In this document: positions 1-9,023 of the stretch, piece by piece
Numbering within the stretch: position 1 is the stretch's first letter
Layout: every line of letters begins with the position of its first letter
Assembly (NCBI GenBank): GCA_018267725.1
Contig: JAFDXY010000009.1
Location: 248,001 to 312,000 of the forward strand
Length of the DNA: 64,000 nt
Reading direction: 5' to 3'
Source of the DNA: Bacteroidota bacterium
Lineage (GTDB): Bacteria; Bacteroidota; Bacteroidia; Chitinophagales; Chitinophagaceae
The notes under the pieces: generated by a model
Databases searched by the model: none
Seen by the model: the letters and a program-made list of their open reading frames with translations, nothing else
Told to the model about the DNA's origin: nothing
Program-made: the position numbers and the translations under genes

Positions 1-390
1 ATCATTATTCATTGCATACATAATTTGCAAACTCAATTCTTCGTGATGCACTCCTTTTAATAATTTATTTTCTAATGCATGAGAAAATGGACCATGCCCT
101 ACATCATGCAATAAAATAGCGGCTTTGGCAGCAAGAGATTCATCGTCTGTTATTTCAACACCTTTTGCTTTTAATTCTGTTAATGCATTGCACATTAAAT
201 GATACGCTCCGAGCGAATGATGCAAACGTGTATGTACTGCACCGGGATACACTAAATAAGCCAATGCCATTTGGTGTATTCTGCGTAAACGTTGGTAATA
301 AGGGTGTGCAATTATTTTAAATAATAACGGGTGGTTAATGGTTATAAATCCATAAACAGGATCGTTAATAATTTTTCTTTTTTCATTCAT
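1..390 (-). CDS. HD-domain phosphohydrolase (COG1078-like), 3' part cut by the window edge
   Basis: Reading the minus strand from the ATG at 388-390 gives 130 codons open to the window edge, so the C-terminus is missing. The visible N-terminal half has the hallmarks of the COG1078 family: an INDPVYGFI start, HPYYQRLRRIHQM, a VYPGAVHTRLHHSLG segment with the first metal-binding His, and the HD pair in LLHDVGHGPFSHALE, followed by HHEE. Family members are metal-dependent phosphohydrolases, often dNTP or nucleotide triphosphohydrolase-like; the true substrate cannot be read from sequence. It lies downstream of the DUF2795 gene on the same strand but is separated from it by a strong terminator, so it is probably transcribed on its own. 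Confidence 0.9.
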   Translation of the reverse strand, partial: MNEKRKIINDPVYGFITINHPLLFKIIAHPYYQRLRRIHQMALAYLVYPGAVHTRLHHSLGAYHLMCNALTELKAKGVEITDDESLAAKAAILLHDVGHGPFSHALENKLLKGVHHEELSLQIMYAMNND

Positions 391-430
391 ATAATCAAAA
401 ATACTATTTTGAATTGCAGATTTGCATAAA

Positions 431-456
431 ATAAAAAACCCCGCATTATACGGGGC
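431..456 (-). terminator. Rho-independent terminator of the DUF2795 gene
   Basis: A CCCCG/CGGGG stem (439-443 and 451-455, 7-nt loop) is followed on the minus strand by six T residues (complement of 433-438). It lies 25 bp past the stop codon of the small minus-strand gene. Confidence 0.85.
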
Positions 457-480
457 ATTATCTTTTTTTTAATGAAGCAA

Positions 481-705
481 TTAATATTCATCTTCATTAA
501 ACATAAAATCTTCCTGACTTGGATAATCGGGCCAAATATCTTCAATACTTTCATATACCTCTGCACCGTCATCTTCTAACTCTTGCAAATTCTCAACAAC
601 TTCAATTGGTGCACCGCTTCTAATGCTATAATCTATCAATTCATCTTTTGTTGCCGGCCAGGGAGCTTCTTCTAAATAACTTGCCAATTCTAAACTCCAA
701 AACAT
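481..705 (-). CDS. DUF2795 small acidic protein
   Basis: Encodes about 74 residues starting MFWSLELASYLEEAPWPATK, a near-signature sequence for the DUF2795 family of small Bacteroidota proteins, with a conserved acidic tail (DIWPDYPSQEDF, then EDEY at the end). I prefer the internal ATG at 703-705 because family members start at this point; an in-frame ATG at 721-723 would add six residues. There is no signal peptide or membrane segment, so it should be cytoplasmic. The function is unknown. It is a monocistron bounded by a terminator. Confidence 0.85.
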   Translation of the reverse strand: MFWSLELASYLEEAPWPATKDELIDYSIRSGAPIEVVENLQELEDDGAEVYESIEDIWPDYPSQEDFMFNEDEY

Positions 706-794
706 AATTTCAAATTTTTGCAAATGTAGCCGTATAATTTAAACTACCAAATTGCAGTTTTTATACACTTAAAATATTTTAAACCTATAATTGC

Positions 795-816
795 CATACA
801 AACCTGCTTTTGTATG
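795..816. promoter_or_regulatory. 8-bp inverted repeat upstream of the LolD-like gene
   Basis: CATACAAA (795-802) and TTTGTATG (809-816) form a perfect 8-bp inverted repeat with a 6-nt spacer, ending 20 bp before the ATG at 837. It could be a leader hairpin or an operator; nothing distinguishes the two. Confidence 0.35.
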
Positions 817-836
817 TTTACAAAGAATTAAACAAT

Positions 837-1490
837 ATGCTAAAGGCATTAAATATTTATAAAAGTTACGGAGAAGTAAATGTTTTAAAAGGTGTTGATA
901 TTGCCATAAACAAAGGTGAAATTGTTTCTATAGTTGGCTCATCAGGTGCAGGTAAAAGCACGTTATTACATATTTTAGGAACATTAGATAAAGCCGATAA
1001 AGGAGAAATATTTCTTAACAATCAACCCATTCATTTATTAAAAGGAAAAGCATTAGCATCTTTCAGAAATAAACATATTGGTTTTGTTTTTCAGTTTCAT
1101 CATTTATTGCCAGAGTTTACAGCATTAGAAAATGTTTGTATTCCGGGTTGGATTGCTAACAGAAAAAAACAAGAAGTAAAACAAGAAGCCGAAAAACTTT
1201 TAGAACTCTTAGGTTTAAAAAACAGATTAGAAAATAAACCACAACAATTAAGCGGAGGCGAACAACAACGCGTTGCAGTTGCAAGAGCTTTAATAAATAA
1301 ACCCTCAATAGTATTTGCAGATGAACCTACAGGGAATTTAGACAGCAAACATGCTAAAGAATTGCATCAATTATTTGTACAACTGAAAAACGAATTGCAA
1401 CAAACTTTTTTAATTGTAACACATAACCAAGAATTAGCAGCTTTAAGCAGCAGAACCTTACACATGAAAGATGGTTTGATGGTTGAATAA
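837..1490 (+). CDS. lolD: ABC transporter ATP-binding protein, LolD/MacB-type
   Basis: A 217-residue nucleotide-binding subunit. It has Walker A GSSGAGKST (34-42), the Q-loop in FVFQFHHLLPEFTALENV (about 84-100, the hallmark of the LolD/MacB/FtsE branch), signature LSGGEQQR (138-145), Walker B with ADEPTGNLDS (161-170) and the H-loop His196. Known members energise extraction of lipoproteins from the inner membrane, or related MacB-like exporters. No permease gene is adjacent, as is common for Bacteroidota lolD. An in-frame TTG at 810 would extend it by nine residues, but the ATG at 837 matches the family start. The next gene begins 8 bp after the stop, so the two are probably cotranscribed. 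Confidence 0.85.
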   Translation: MLKALNIYKSYGEVNVLKGVDIAINKGEIVSIVGSSGAGKSTLLHILGTLDKADKGEIFLNNQPIHLLKGKALASFRNKHIGFVFQFHHLLPEFTALENVCIPGWIANRKKQEVKQEAEKLLELLGLKNRLENKPQQLSGGEQQRVAVARALINKPSIVFADEPTGNLDSKHAKELHQLFVQLKNELQQTFLIVTHNQELAALSSRTLHMKDGLMVE

Positions 1491-1497
1491 TTGCATT

Positions 1498-1920
1498 ATG
1501 AATAAAACCAAGTTAGATATTATTGATAAAATTTTAGATGCCTGCTATCAACACAATCCCGATGCGTTGTTTGTTATGAGTTTAATGCACCAATATGAAG
1601 AAAGAGGAAGTTTAAGTAAAAAGCAATTGCAAGGCTTGCATCAAAAAGCAATAAAAGTAAAAGATATGCCTGCCAATTGGTTGGCAACTTTAGAAGCTAC
1701 CATTTTAAAAATGCCCACCAGAGATAAAACTCCTGCCCAAGCAGGTAAACCTTTATTTCAAAAAAATGAAAATATAAATAATACTATTGCTGCCATTTTA
1801 TTAAAATATCCGCAGCACAAACAAGTTTTATTACTTCAAACAAAAATTAATAAAAACGAACAATTAACCACCAATGAATTAAACGATTTAAAACGTTTTG
1901 AAAAATTACTTTTAAAATAA
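1498..1920 (+). CDS. Hypothetical cytoplasmic protein
   Basis: A 140-residue Lys/Gln/Leu-rich protein that I do not recognise. No signal peptide, membrane helix or metal-binding cluster is visible; the sequence reads as mostly alpha-helical with two halves joined by a Pro/Lys-rich stretch (TRDKTPAQAGKP, about residues 75-86). I chose the ATG at 1498; an in-frame TTG at 1483 would overlap the preceding stop. It follows lolD by 8 bp, so it is probably cotranscribed with it, but nothing in the sequence links it to lipoprotein transport. Confidence 0.7.
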   Translation: MNKTKLDIIDKILDACYQHNPDALFVMSLMHQYEERGSLSKKQLQGLHQKAIKVKDMPANWLATLEATILKMPTRDKTPAQAGKPLFQKNENINNTIAAILLKYPQHKQVLLLQTKINKNEQLTTNELNDLKRFEKLLLK

Positions 1921-1993
1921 TACTAACATATTTCCCCCTTTTATAAAACTTATTAAAATTTGTTAGCCATTTTGTAATATTTTCAATTTTAAA

Positions 1994-2007
1994 CTAACAG
2001 TTGTTAT
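1994..2007. promoter_or_regulatory. Near-copy of the paa-cluster palindrome
   Basis: CTAACAGTTGTTAT matches the site upstream of paaA (CTAACAGTTGTTAG at 54761-54774) at 13 of 14 positions, and lies 20 bp before the ABC exporter ATG. It may be a third operator for the TetR regulator encoded at 50095, or a chance match in AT-rich DNA. Confidence 0.3.
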
Positions 2008-2026
2008 TCTTCAAACAAAAAAACAC

Positions 2027-2959
2027 ATGAACACTATTTTAGAATTACATAACCTAAAAAAATATTATGCTACACAAAAAGCTGTAGATGATATTAGTTT
2101 TAACATAAACAAGGGAAGCATTTTTGGTTTGCTTGGTCCAAACGGAGCAGGTAAAACCACTTTATTAAGAATGATTACTGGAATATTTTTTGCCGATAGT
2201 GGTGAAATAATTTTTGACGGAAAAAAGTTTGACCCCCTAAACGATATTTCTAAAATTGGTTACATGCCCGAAGAACGTGGCTTGTATAAAAAAATGAAAA
2301 TTGGTGAGCAAGCAATGTATTTAGCCCAACTAAAAGGTTTAAGCAAATCAGAAGCAATGGGAAAAATAAAATTCTGGTTTCAACGCCTTGAAATGCAAAG
2401 TTGGTGGAACAAAAAAGTAGAAGATTTAAGTAAAGGCATGAGTCAAAAATTACAATTTGTTACCACCGTTTTACACGAACCCAAATTAATAATTTTAGAT
2501 GAACCTTTTAGCGGATTAGACCCCATAAACGCCAATTTAATTAAAGATGAAATTTACGGTTTGGCACAAAGAGGAAGCACTGTAATATTTAGTACACACA
2601 GGATGGAACAAGTAGAAGAAATATGTGATCATATTGTTTTAGTAAATCTTGGAAAGAAAATTTTAGATGGCTCTGTAAACGATGTAAAACAACAATTTAA
2701 AGAAAATAAGTTTGGAGTTAAATTATACGAAGTACCTGCAAGCCTTAACAGTTCTGCATTTGAAGTAATTGAACAAAAAGCCAATGCACTAACCGTAAAA
2801 ATTAACAGCGGTTATAAAAGCAACGATGTATTGCAATATTTAATTCAACAAAATTTAACCATAGAATCTTTTAACGAAATACTACCTTCTTTAAACGATA
2901 TTTTTATTCAGTTGGTTGAAGGCACCAAAGCCACTACAAGAGCATTTCAAAAAATATAA
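2027..2959 (+). CDS. ABC-2 type exporter, ATP-binding subunit (NatA-like)
   Basis: A 310-residue ATPase. Walker A is GPNGAGKTT (37-45); the signature is the variant LSKGMSQK, usual in this NatA/DUF4162 branch; Walker B/D-loop is LIILDEPFSGLDP; the H-loop lies in FSTHRMEQ. About 90 residues after the ATPase core fit the DUF4162 C-terminal region. It should power the permease encoded 27 bp downstream, with which it is surely cotranscribed. The NatAB branch includes sodium and drug exporters, but the substrate cannot be predicted. The promoter region carries a 14-bp near-palindrome related to those of the paa cluster. Confidence 0.9.
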   Translation: MNTILELHNLKKYYATQKAVDDISFNINKGSIFGLLGPNGAGKTTLLRMITGIFFADSGEIIFDGKKFDPLNDISKIGYMPEERGLYKKMKIGEQAMYLAQLKGLSKSEAMGKIKFWFQRLEMQSWWNKKVEDLSKGMSQKLQFVTTVLHEPKLIILDEPFSGLDPINANLIKDEIYGLAQRGSTVIFSTHRMEQVEEICDHIVLVNLGKKILDGSVNDVKQQFKENKFGVKLYEVPASLNSSAFEVIEQKANALTVKINSGYKSNDVLQYLIQQNLTIESFNEILPSLNDIFIQLVEGTKATTRAFQKI

Positions 2960-2986
2960 ATCTACTTTACAAACTCATCTTGTTAT

Positions 2987-4321
2987 ATGAACAAAATATT
3001 ATTAATAATTCAAAGAGAATATTTATCCAGAGTAAAAAATAAAACATTTATTCTTACCACACTTTTAACGCCGTTATTGTTTGTAGTTATGATTGCAGGT
3101 GCAACTTATTTTTCTATACAAGAAAAAACAGCACACAAAATTGCGGTGATTGATGAAAACGGATTTTTTAAAACCAACCTAAAAAATTCAAACGATTTAA
3201 TTTTTGAATTTCCCGAAGGTGTTGATACTACTAACTATATAGCCAAAGGTTATAGCGATATTTTATTAATACCAAAATTTAACGGCACAGAAAAAACAAC
3301 TTATATACTTCGTTCTAAAAAAAGTATTGGATTAATTGTACAAGAAAAAATTGAAGAAAGAATTAACACAGCAATTGAAGATAAAAATTTGCAAGACAAT
3401 GGCATTACAAAAACCATGTTAGATTCTATTCACAGTCAATCACAATTTGCAAAATTAAAAACAGAACAACAAGCCGGTACAAGTGTTAAAGAAAGTAACG
3501 AAGGCTTAGCATACGGCATTGGTTATGGTTGCGGTATATTAATTTATATAACAATGATTGTTTATGGAATGATGGTTTTACGCGGTGTAATGGAAGAAAA
3601 AACAAACCGCATTGCAGAAGTAATTGTTAGTAGTGTTAGACCCTTTCAACTAATGGCAGGCAAAATAATTGGCATTGGTGCAGTAGGCATTACACAATTT
3701 TTATTATGGGTAGTTTTAATATTTACTTTATTATCTGTTGCACAAACTTTTATTCCACACGAAACATTAGAACAAGTTAAAACATTACAACAAAATGGTG
3801 GCGTAATGCCCGGTGCAAGTGCAATGCAAGCAAGCGATGCTGCACAAAATTTATATAATGTAAAACATACTTTAGGTACTGCCAATTGGAGTTTAATAAT
3901 AAGTTGTTTTATTTTTTATTTTATTGGCGGTTATTTATTTTACGCTGCACTATTTGCAGCAGTTGGCAGCGTGGTAGAAGATTTACAAACATCGCAAAGC
4001 CTTACATTACCAATAACAATGCCTATTATATTTTCATTTTTTATAATGACAAGTGTTATACAATCGCCCGATAGTTCATTAGCAGTTTGGGCAGGCATTG
4101 TACCATTCAGTTCACCAATTGTAATGATGGCACGCATTGCATTTGGTGTACCATCAACCGTACCTTATTGGCAATTAGGCGTAAGCATAATTATTTTAAT
4201 ACTTGGTTTTTTATTTACCACATGGCTTGCCGGAAAAATATACCGAACAGGCATTTTAATGTATGGTAAAAAAATAACATGGAAAGAAATGATTAAATGG
4301 GCATTTACAAAAACAGCTTAA
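2987..4321 (+). CDS. ABC-2 type exporter, permease subunit (NatB-like)
   Basis: A 444-residue inner-membrane protein with ABC-2 family layout: an N-terminal transmembrane helix (about 20-43), a large extracytoplasmic loop (about 45-165), then a block of five or more helices between about 175 and 425. The EEKTNRIAEVIVSSVRPFQLMAGKIIG segment (about 204-230) is a family hallmark that contacts the ATPase. It partners the ATPase encoded immediately upstream and is followed by a terminator, so the pair forms a two-gene operon. Confidence 0.88.
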   Translation: MNKILLIIQREYLSRVKNKTFILTTLLTPLLFVVMIAGATYFSIQEKTAHKIAVIDENGFFKTNLKNSNDLIFEFPEGVDTTNYIAKGYSDILLIPKFNGTEKTTYILRSKKSIGLIVQEKIEERINTAIEDKNLQDNGITKTMLDSIHSQSQFAKLKTEQQAGTSVKESNEGLAYGIGYGCGILIYITMIVYGMMVLRGVMEEKTNRIAEVIVSSVRPFQLMAGKIIGIGAVGITQFLLWVVLIFTLLSVAQTFIPHETLEQVKTLQQNGGVMPGASAMQASDAAQNLYNVKHTLGTANWSLIISCFIFYFIGGYLFYAALFAAVGSVVEDLQTSQSLTLPITMPIIFSFFIMTSVIQSPDSSLAVWAGIVPFSSPIVMMARIAFGVPSTVPYWQLGVSIIILILGFLFTTWLAGKIYRTGILMYGKKITWKEMIKWAFTKTA

Positions 4322-4328
4322 TAAAAAT

Positions 4329-4361
4329 TAATCCTGCAAAAATTATTGCGGGATTTTTTTT
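4329..4361 (+). terminator. Terminator of the ABC exporter operon
   Basis: AATCCTGCAA / TTGCGGGATT stem with one wobble pair and a 6-nt loop, followed by a run of eight T. It starts 8 bp after the permease stop codon. Confidence 0.85.
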
Positions 4362-4486
4362 ATGCTCCCAACTTTAGTATTTCATGTCATCAACTGTTGC
4401 GTCGCACACTTGTACATTCTATTATTTAATCAACAATATTATTTTCACAATTATTCAAAATAAAAATTATTCCCGACCTTTCCCGC

Positions 4487-5650
4487 ATGAAAAAACTTGT
4501 TGCAATTATTATAGTAATTTTTAATCTTTCAATTTTAAATACTAAACTGTTTGCACAAACAGATTCATCGCATATTCGTATAAGTTTATTAACCTGCTCG
4601 CCCGGTGCAGATTTGTATGCAGTATTTGGGCATACAGCATTAAGAATAACCGATAGCGTTAATCATTCCGATATAGTTTATAATTACGGCACTTTTAATT
4701 TTGAAGAACCCAATTTCTATTTAAAGTTTACCAGAGGTAAATTAGATTATGCATTAGCTTACGAATCACTACCCGAATTTTTATACGGTTACACATTAGA
4801 AAAAAGAAATGTGTATGAGCAAGAATTAAAACTTACAGCTTTACAAAAGCAAAACATTATTTCTTTTCTTCAACAAAATTTAATAGGCAATAATCGTTAT
4901 TATAAATACGATTTTTTTTATGATAATTGCACCACACGCATAAGAGATATTTTAACAAAGCAAGCAAATTTAACCATTGCAAAACCATTAGTGCCTGCAC
5001 AAACAACATTCAGAAACATGATTCATGTTTATTTAGACAGCATGAATATGTGTTGGAGTAAATTAGGTATTGATATTTTATTGGGCAGCCCAACAGATAA
5101 AAAAGTAAATATTTACGAAAGCCTTTTTTTGCCCGATTATTTATTAAAAGCAGTTGATAGCTCTGTTAATACATCAACCAAATTAATAAGCAATAAAAAA
5201 ACTTTATTAAATGTTGCAGAGCCTATTACAGAAACAAACAACAAACATTATCCGTTATATTTAATTGGCAGTATATCATTAATATTATTGGTTATTTCTT
5301 TTTCAAAAAATAAAATATTAAAAAAAATTACCATTATTTCAGACTCAATATTGTTATACATTACAGGCTTATTGGGTTTAGTAATTTTATTTATGATGTT
5401 TTGTACAGACCACAAAGCTTGTGCAGCTAATTATAATTTATTGTGGGCATTACCAACCAATATTATTGCAGCATTTGCAGTTTTTAAAAAACCTAATTGG
5501 CTAATAAAATATTTTTATGCAATTGCATTTATTAGTGCCATTACAATAGTTATGTGGAGCATGCTCCCGCAACAATTAAACATTGCATTATTGCCTATTG
5601 TAATTTTGTTGTTGAATATGAGTGTAAGATTTATCACCAACAAAAAATGA
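4487..5650 (+). CDS. DUF4105 (Lnb N-terminal-like) periplasmic/membrane protein
   Basis: A 387-residue protein with a Sec signal peptide (MKKLVAIIIVIFNLSILN...LFAQ, cleavage near residue 24). The following domain (about 28-190) carries the DUF4105 hallmarks: LLTCSPGADLYAVFGHTALRI, a YNYGTFNF stretch and FFYDNCTTRIRDIL, with conserved Cys, His and Asn-Cys residues reminiscent of NlpC/P60-like or lipoprotein N-acyltransferase (Lnb) active sites. About five hydrophobic helices follow (about 250-385), anchoring it in the inner membrane. The reaction is not established. The stop codon overlaps the start of the downstream hydrolase (ATGA), so the two genes are translationally coupled. Confidence 0.82.
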   Translation: MKKLVAIIIVIFNLSILNTKLFAQTDSSHIRISLLTCSPGADLYAVFGHTALRITDSVNHSDIVYNYGTFNFEEPNFYLKFTRGKLDYALAYESLPEFLYGYTLEKRNVYEQELKLTALQKQNIISFLQQNLIGNNRYYKYDFFYDNCTTRIRDILTKQANLTIAKPLVPAQTTFRNMIHVYLDSMNMCWSKLGIDILLGSPTDKKVNIYESLFLPDYLLKAVDSSVNTSTKLISNKKTLLNVAEPITETNNKHYPLYLIGSISLILLVISFSKNKILKKITIISDSILLYITGLLGLVILFMMFCTDHKACAANYNLLWALPTNIIAAFAVFKKPNWLIKYFYAIAFISAITIVMWSMLPQQLNIALLPIVILLLNMSVRFITNKK

Positions 5651-6450
5651 TAAAACATTTTAAATACAACCAATCAACTATTTTTTACCGAGTTGAAGGC
5701 AAAGGGAAAACTGTTGTGTTACTGCATGGCTTTGGAGAAGACAATAACATCTTCAATCAACAAATAAATTTTCTTAAAAATTACTGCCAACTTATTATTC
5801 CTAATTTACCCGGAAGCGGAAATTCTGAAATATTAAATGAAGAAAATGGAGATATTACAATTGATGATTATGCAAAATGTATTCATGCTTTGTTTAAACA
5901 AGAAAATATTCAATCTTGCATAATGCTTGGGCATAGTATGGGTGGTTATATAACTTTATCTTTTGCCGAAATGTTTCCGCAATATTTAAAAGGTTTTGGC
6001 TTAGTACATTCAACAGCATTTGCAGATAGCGAAGAAAAAAAACAAAATCGTTTGCGTGGTATTGAAATGATGGAAGAATATGGTGGTTATGCTTTTTTAA
6101 AAAATACTATTCCAAATTTATTCTCTCAAAATTTTAAAAAAAATTATCCCGAAAAAATTGCAATGCTTATTGAAGAAGGAAGAAAATTTTCAACCAAAGC
6201 ATTACAACAATATTATAAAGCAATGATGAACAGAGCAGATAAAACTTCTGTTTTAAAAAATACTTTACTACCTGTTTTATTTATTATTGGTACTGAAGAT
6301 GTTGCAGCCCCAATGAATGATGTATTACAACAATCTCAACTACCATTAAATGCGTATATTCATATACTTGAAAATATTGGGCACATGGGCATGTGGGAAG
6401 CAGCAGAAAATCTTAACCAATTTTTAGTAAATTTCATTCAAACAATTTAA
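5647..6450 (+). CDS. Alpha/beta hydrolase
   Basis: A 267-residue alpha/beta hydrolase fold protein. The oxyanion-hole HGFG is at 27-30, the nucleophile elbow GHSMGG places Ser97, and the remaining triad is likely Asp218 (GTEDVAAP) and His246 (NIGHMGMWE). The start overlaps the stop of the DUF4105 gene by 4 bp (ATGA), deciding against a GTG start further upstream at 5554. There is no signal peptide, so it is cytoplasmic. The family includes esterases, C-C hydrolases and acyltransferases; the substrate is unknown. Confidence 0.9.
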   Translation: MIKHFKYNQSTIFYRVEGKGKTVVLLHGFGEDNNIFNQQINFLKNYCQLIIPNLPGSGNSEILNEENGDITIDDYAKCIHALFKQENIQSCIMLGHSMGGYITLSFAEMFPQYLKGFGLVHSTAFADSEEKKQNRLRGIEMMEEYGGYAFLKNTIPNLFSQNFKKNYPEKIAMLIEEGRKFSTKALQQYYKAMMNRADKTSVLKNTLLPVLFIIGTEDVAAPMNDVLQQSQLPLNAYIHILENIGHMGMWEAAENLNQFLVNFIQTI

Positions 6451-6480
6451 GTTAATAAAATATCTTACAGTTATAGCATT

Positions 6481-8898
6481 ATGCTGAAACCTGTTTTATT
6501 ATATTTATTACTATTATTACCGTTACTATTATTGGTAAAACTTTCTTATGCACAAGTTCAAACTTGTCCTGTAAATATTAATTTTTCTAATGGTGCATTA
6601 AATCACTGGTCTGCATATACCGGTATTTTTAAACAAAACACTAATAGAGTTGCAGCAGCCCAACAAGATTATGATAGTACCGCATCTTTTCCGTTAGGCA
6701 CAGTTAATACTGTTAGTTTACCTGAGTATATGTTATCTGGTGGGCAAGGTGTAAATGTATTAACAACCAATAGCCTTGATGCATTTGGTCATTTTCAAAC
6801 CATACCTACCATTAACGGTTATAATTATAAGTATGCTGTTGTATTAGGTTCTACTTCTATCAGCTCTCCGCAAGGTGGTTTATTTAGAGGTATTGGATAT
6901 GAAATAAATGTTCCTGCGGGTGTTGGTCCGTACACAATGACTTATGCTTATGCAATGGTTTTAGAAAATGGAAATCATGAATCTTCACAACAACCTTTAG
7001 CATCTGCAACTTTATATACCGATGCAGGAATAATACAATGTGCTTCTACAAAATATTTTCTTCCAACCATTAATGGAAGTTTAGATCAAAACACTGCTAT
7101 TCAAAATGGTTTTGTACCAAGCAATGCACCATCTCCTAACGTAGGAGGTAATAATGCCAACGCTTACAGAATATGGACAAAAAACTGGACAGAAGTTACT
7201 TTTGATTTAACTGCTTACAGAGGGCAAAAAGTAAGATTGGTTTTTACTGCCGAAAACTGTGTACCTAAAGGGCATTTTGCTTATGCCTATTTTGCTGTGC
7301 GAAGTGAATGTAGCGGTTTAACCATTAGTGGTTTACCGCAAGTTTGCGAAAATGGTATAACAACATTTTCAATTCCATCGTTAGATGGTGCAACTTATGC
7401 ATGGACGGTTCCTGCAGGATGGACAATAGTTTCAGGAAGTAATACAAATATTATTACAGTAAAATCAGGAAATCAATCAGGCAATATAACAGCAAGAGCT
7501 ACCAATTCTTGTGCAGATTTATCTTCAACATTATTTGTAACTACAAGTTCTCCAACAATAGCAGGCACATTAAACGGAAACAATATAGTTTGTGAAGGAA
7601 TAAATAATTCAAATATTATTTTAACGGGTAATGATGGTAATATATTAAAATGGGTTAGCTCTACAGATAATGGAAAGAGTTGGAATGATATTAATAATAC
7701 TTTTAATACATACGCTGCACAAAATTTAAACAACTCAACACTATACAAAGCCATTGTACAAAAAGGAACACAATGCAGTATAGATTCTACCAACAGTGTT
7801 TTAATAACAGTTAATACAAAAACAGTTGGCGGAGAAATTTATCCATCATTACTTCCAATATGTTTAGGGCAAAATCAAAACACAACACTTCAATTACAAA
7901 ATTCAAATGGCGGAGTTTTAAATTGGCAATACTCATACGATAGTACTGTGTGGAATAATGTTACACCTACCAACACTAATAACAGTTATGAAGTATTAGG
8001 AATTTCTTCTACCATAAAATACAGAACAATTGTACAAAGCGGAGTTTGCCCAACAGATACCAGTAAAGTTGCTTCCATTAATTTTTATAATTCTCCGTTT
8101 CCGGTAGCAAATATTTTTCCTGATAGTTCTGTTATTTGTTTTGGTACTGCTGCTACATTAAATGCAAATGTTACAATTGGTTCTAATTATAAATGGAGTA
8201 GTAATACGGTTTATGATGCAAGCAATGGGCTGGTAAATCAATTACCTGCAACTATTAATGCAAGAGTTGCACCTTCAAAAACTACCAGTTATGTATTATC
8301 AATAACAAATAAAGATTGCCCTAATATTTGGAATGATACTTTTTATGTAAAAGTTATCCCGCCCATTACAGTAAGTGCAGGTAACGATACAGCTATTGTA
8401 ATAAACCAACCTTTGCAATTAAACGCTACTGTTTCAGATTCTTCTGCAATGGTATATAATTGGTCTCCCGCAACAAATTTAAATAATGCAAATATTTCAA
8501 ACCCTATTGCTTTAATAAGTGCAACATTCGATTCTGTTATTAAATATACTGTTAGGGCAACACTAAACCCTTTTGGTTGTTATGGCGAAGCTTCTGTTTT
8601 AGTTAGAATTTTTAAAACCGGCCCCGAAATATTTGTTCCATCGGCATTCACACCTAATAACGATGGGTTGAATGATATATTAAAACCTATAACTGTTGGC
8701 ATTGTTACATTAAATTATTTTAGCATATACAACCGTTGGGGGAAATTATTATACAACACTTCTGAAATTGGTAAAGGTTGGGATGGAAATGTAAGCGGAA
8801 CAGCACAACCAAGTGGCACTTATGTTTATATAACAGAAGGCACAGATTACAATGGCAAAAAAGTTTTTAGAAAAGGAACTTCTGTTTTAATACGATAA
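6481..8898 (+). CDS. Large secreted protein with type B T9SS C-terminal domain
   Basis: An 805-residue protein. A signal peptide (about 1-24, ending SYAQ) is followed by a Gly/Asn/Thr-rich beta domain (about 30-275) ending in RLVFTAENCVPKGHFAYAYF, then PKD/Ig-like modules with repeated Cys pairs (about 280-705). The C-terminal 85-90 residues form a CHU_C / gliding-motility type B sorting domain: FVPSAFTPNNDGLNDILKP, IYNRWGKLLY, GWDG, PSGTYVY and a final Arg. Such proteins are exported by the type IX system, whose SprA channel is encoded nearby at 12469-19776. It is likely a surface adhesin. The last 180 residues are closely related to those of the next gene. Confidence 0.87.
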   Translation: MLKPVLLYLLLLLPLLLLVKLSYAQVQTCPVNINFSNGALNHWSAYTGIFKQNTNRVAAAQQDYDSTASFPLGTVNTVSLPEYMLSGGQGVNVLTTNSLDAFGHFQTIPTINGYNYKYAVVLGSTSISSPQGGLFRGIGYEINVPAGVGPYTMTYAYAMVLENGNHESSQQPLASATLYTDAGIIQCASTKYFLPTINGSLDQNTAIQNGFVPSNAPSPNVGGNNANAYRIWTKNWTEVTFDLTAYRGQKVRLVFTAENCVPKGHFAYAYFAVRSECSGLTISGLPQVCENGITTFSIPSLDGATYAWTVPAGWTIVSGSNTNIITVKSGNQSGNITARATNSCADLSSTLFVTTSSPTIAGTLNGNNIVCEGINNSNIILTGNDGNILKWVSSTDNGKSWNDINNTFNTYAAQNLNNSTLYKAIVQKGTQCSIDSTNSVLITVNTKTVGGEIYPSLLPICLGQNQNTTLQLQNSNGGVLNWQYSYDSTVWNNVTPTNTNNSYEVLGISSTIKYRTIVQSGVCPTDTSKVASINFYNSPFPVANIFPDSSVICFGTAATLNANVTIGSNYKWSSNTVYDASNGLVNQLPATINARVAPSKTTSYVLSITNKDCPNIWNDTFYVKVIPPITVSAGNDTAIVINQPLQLNATVSDSSAMVYNWSPATNLNNANISNPIALISATFDSVIKYTVRATLNPFGCYGEASVLVRIFKTGPEIFVPSAFTPNNDGLNDILKPITVGIVTLNYFSIYNRWGKLLYNTSEIGKGWDGNVSGTAQPSGTYVYITEGTDYNGKKVFRKGTSVLIR

Positions 8899-9023
8899 GA
8901 AAATAATATTTCCATTCTAAAAAAATTATACGGCACTTAAATACATAAGTGGCAAATTAATTGTTGCATTGTTAGTTATCTTCACCAACTGAAATTATTA
9001 AATTGAATTGTAGGATTAATTGC

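Noticed and set aside
810..836. N-terminal extension of the LolD-like protein from a TTG codon
   Set aside because: The family begins at the ATG at 837, and the TTG lies inside an inverted repeat.
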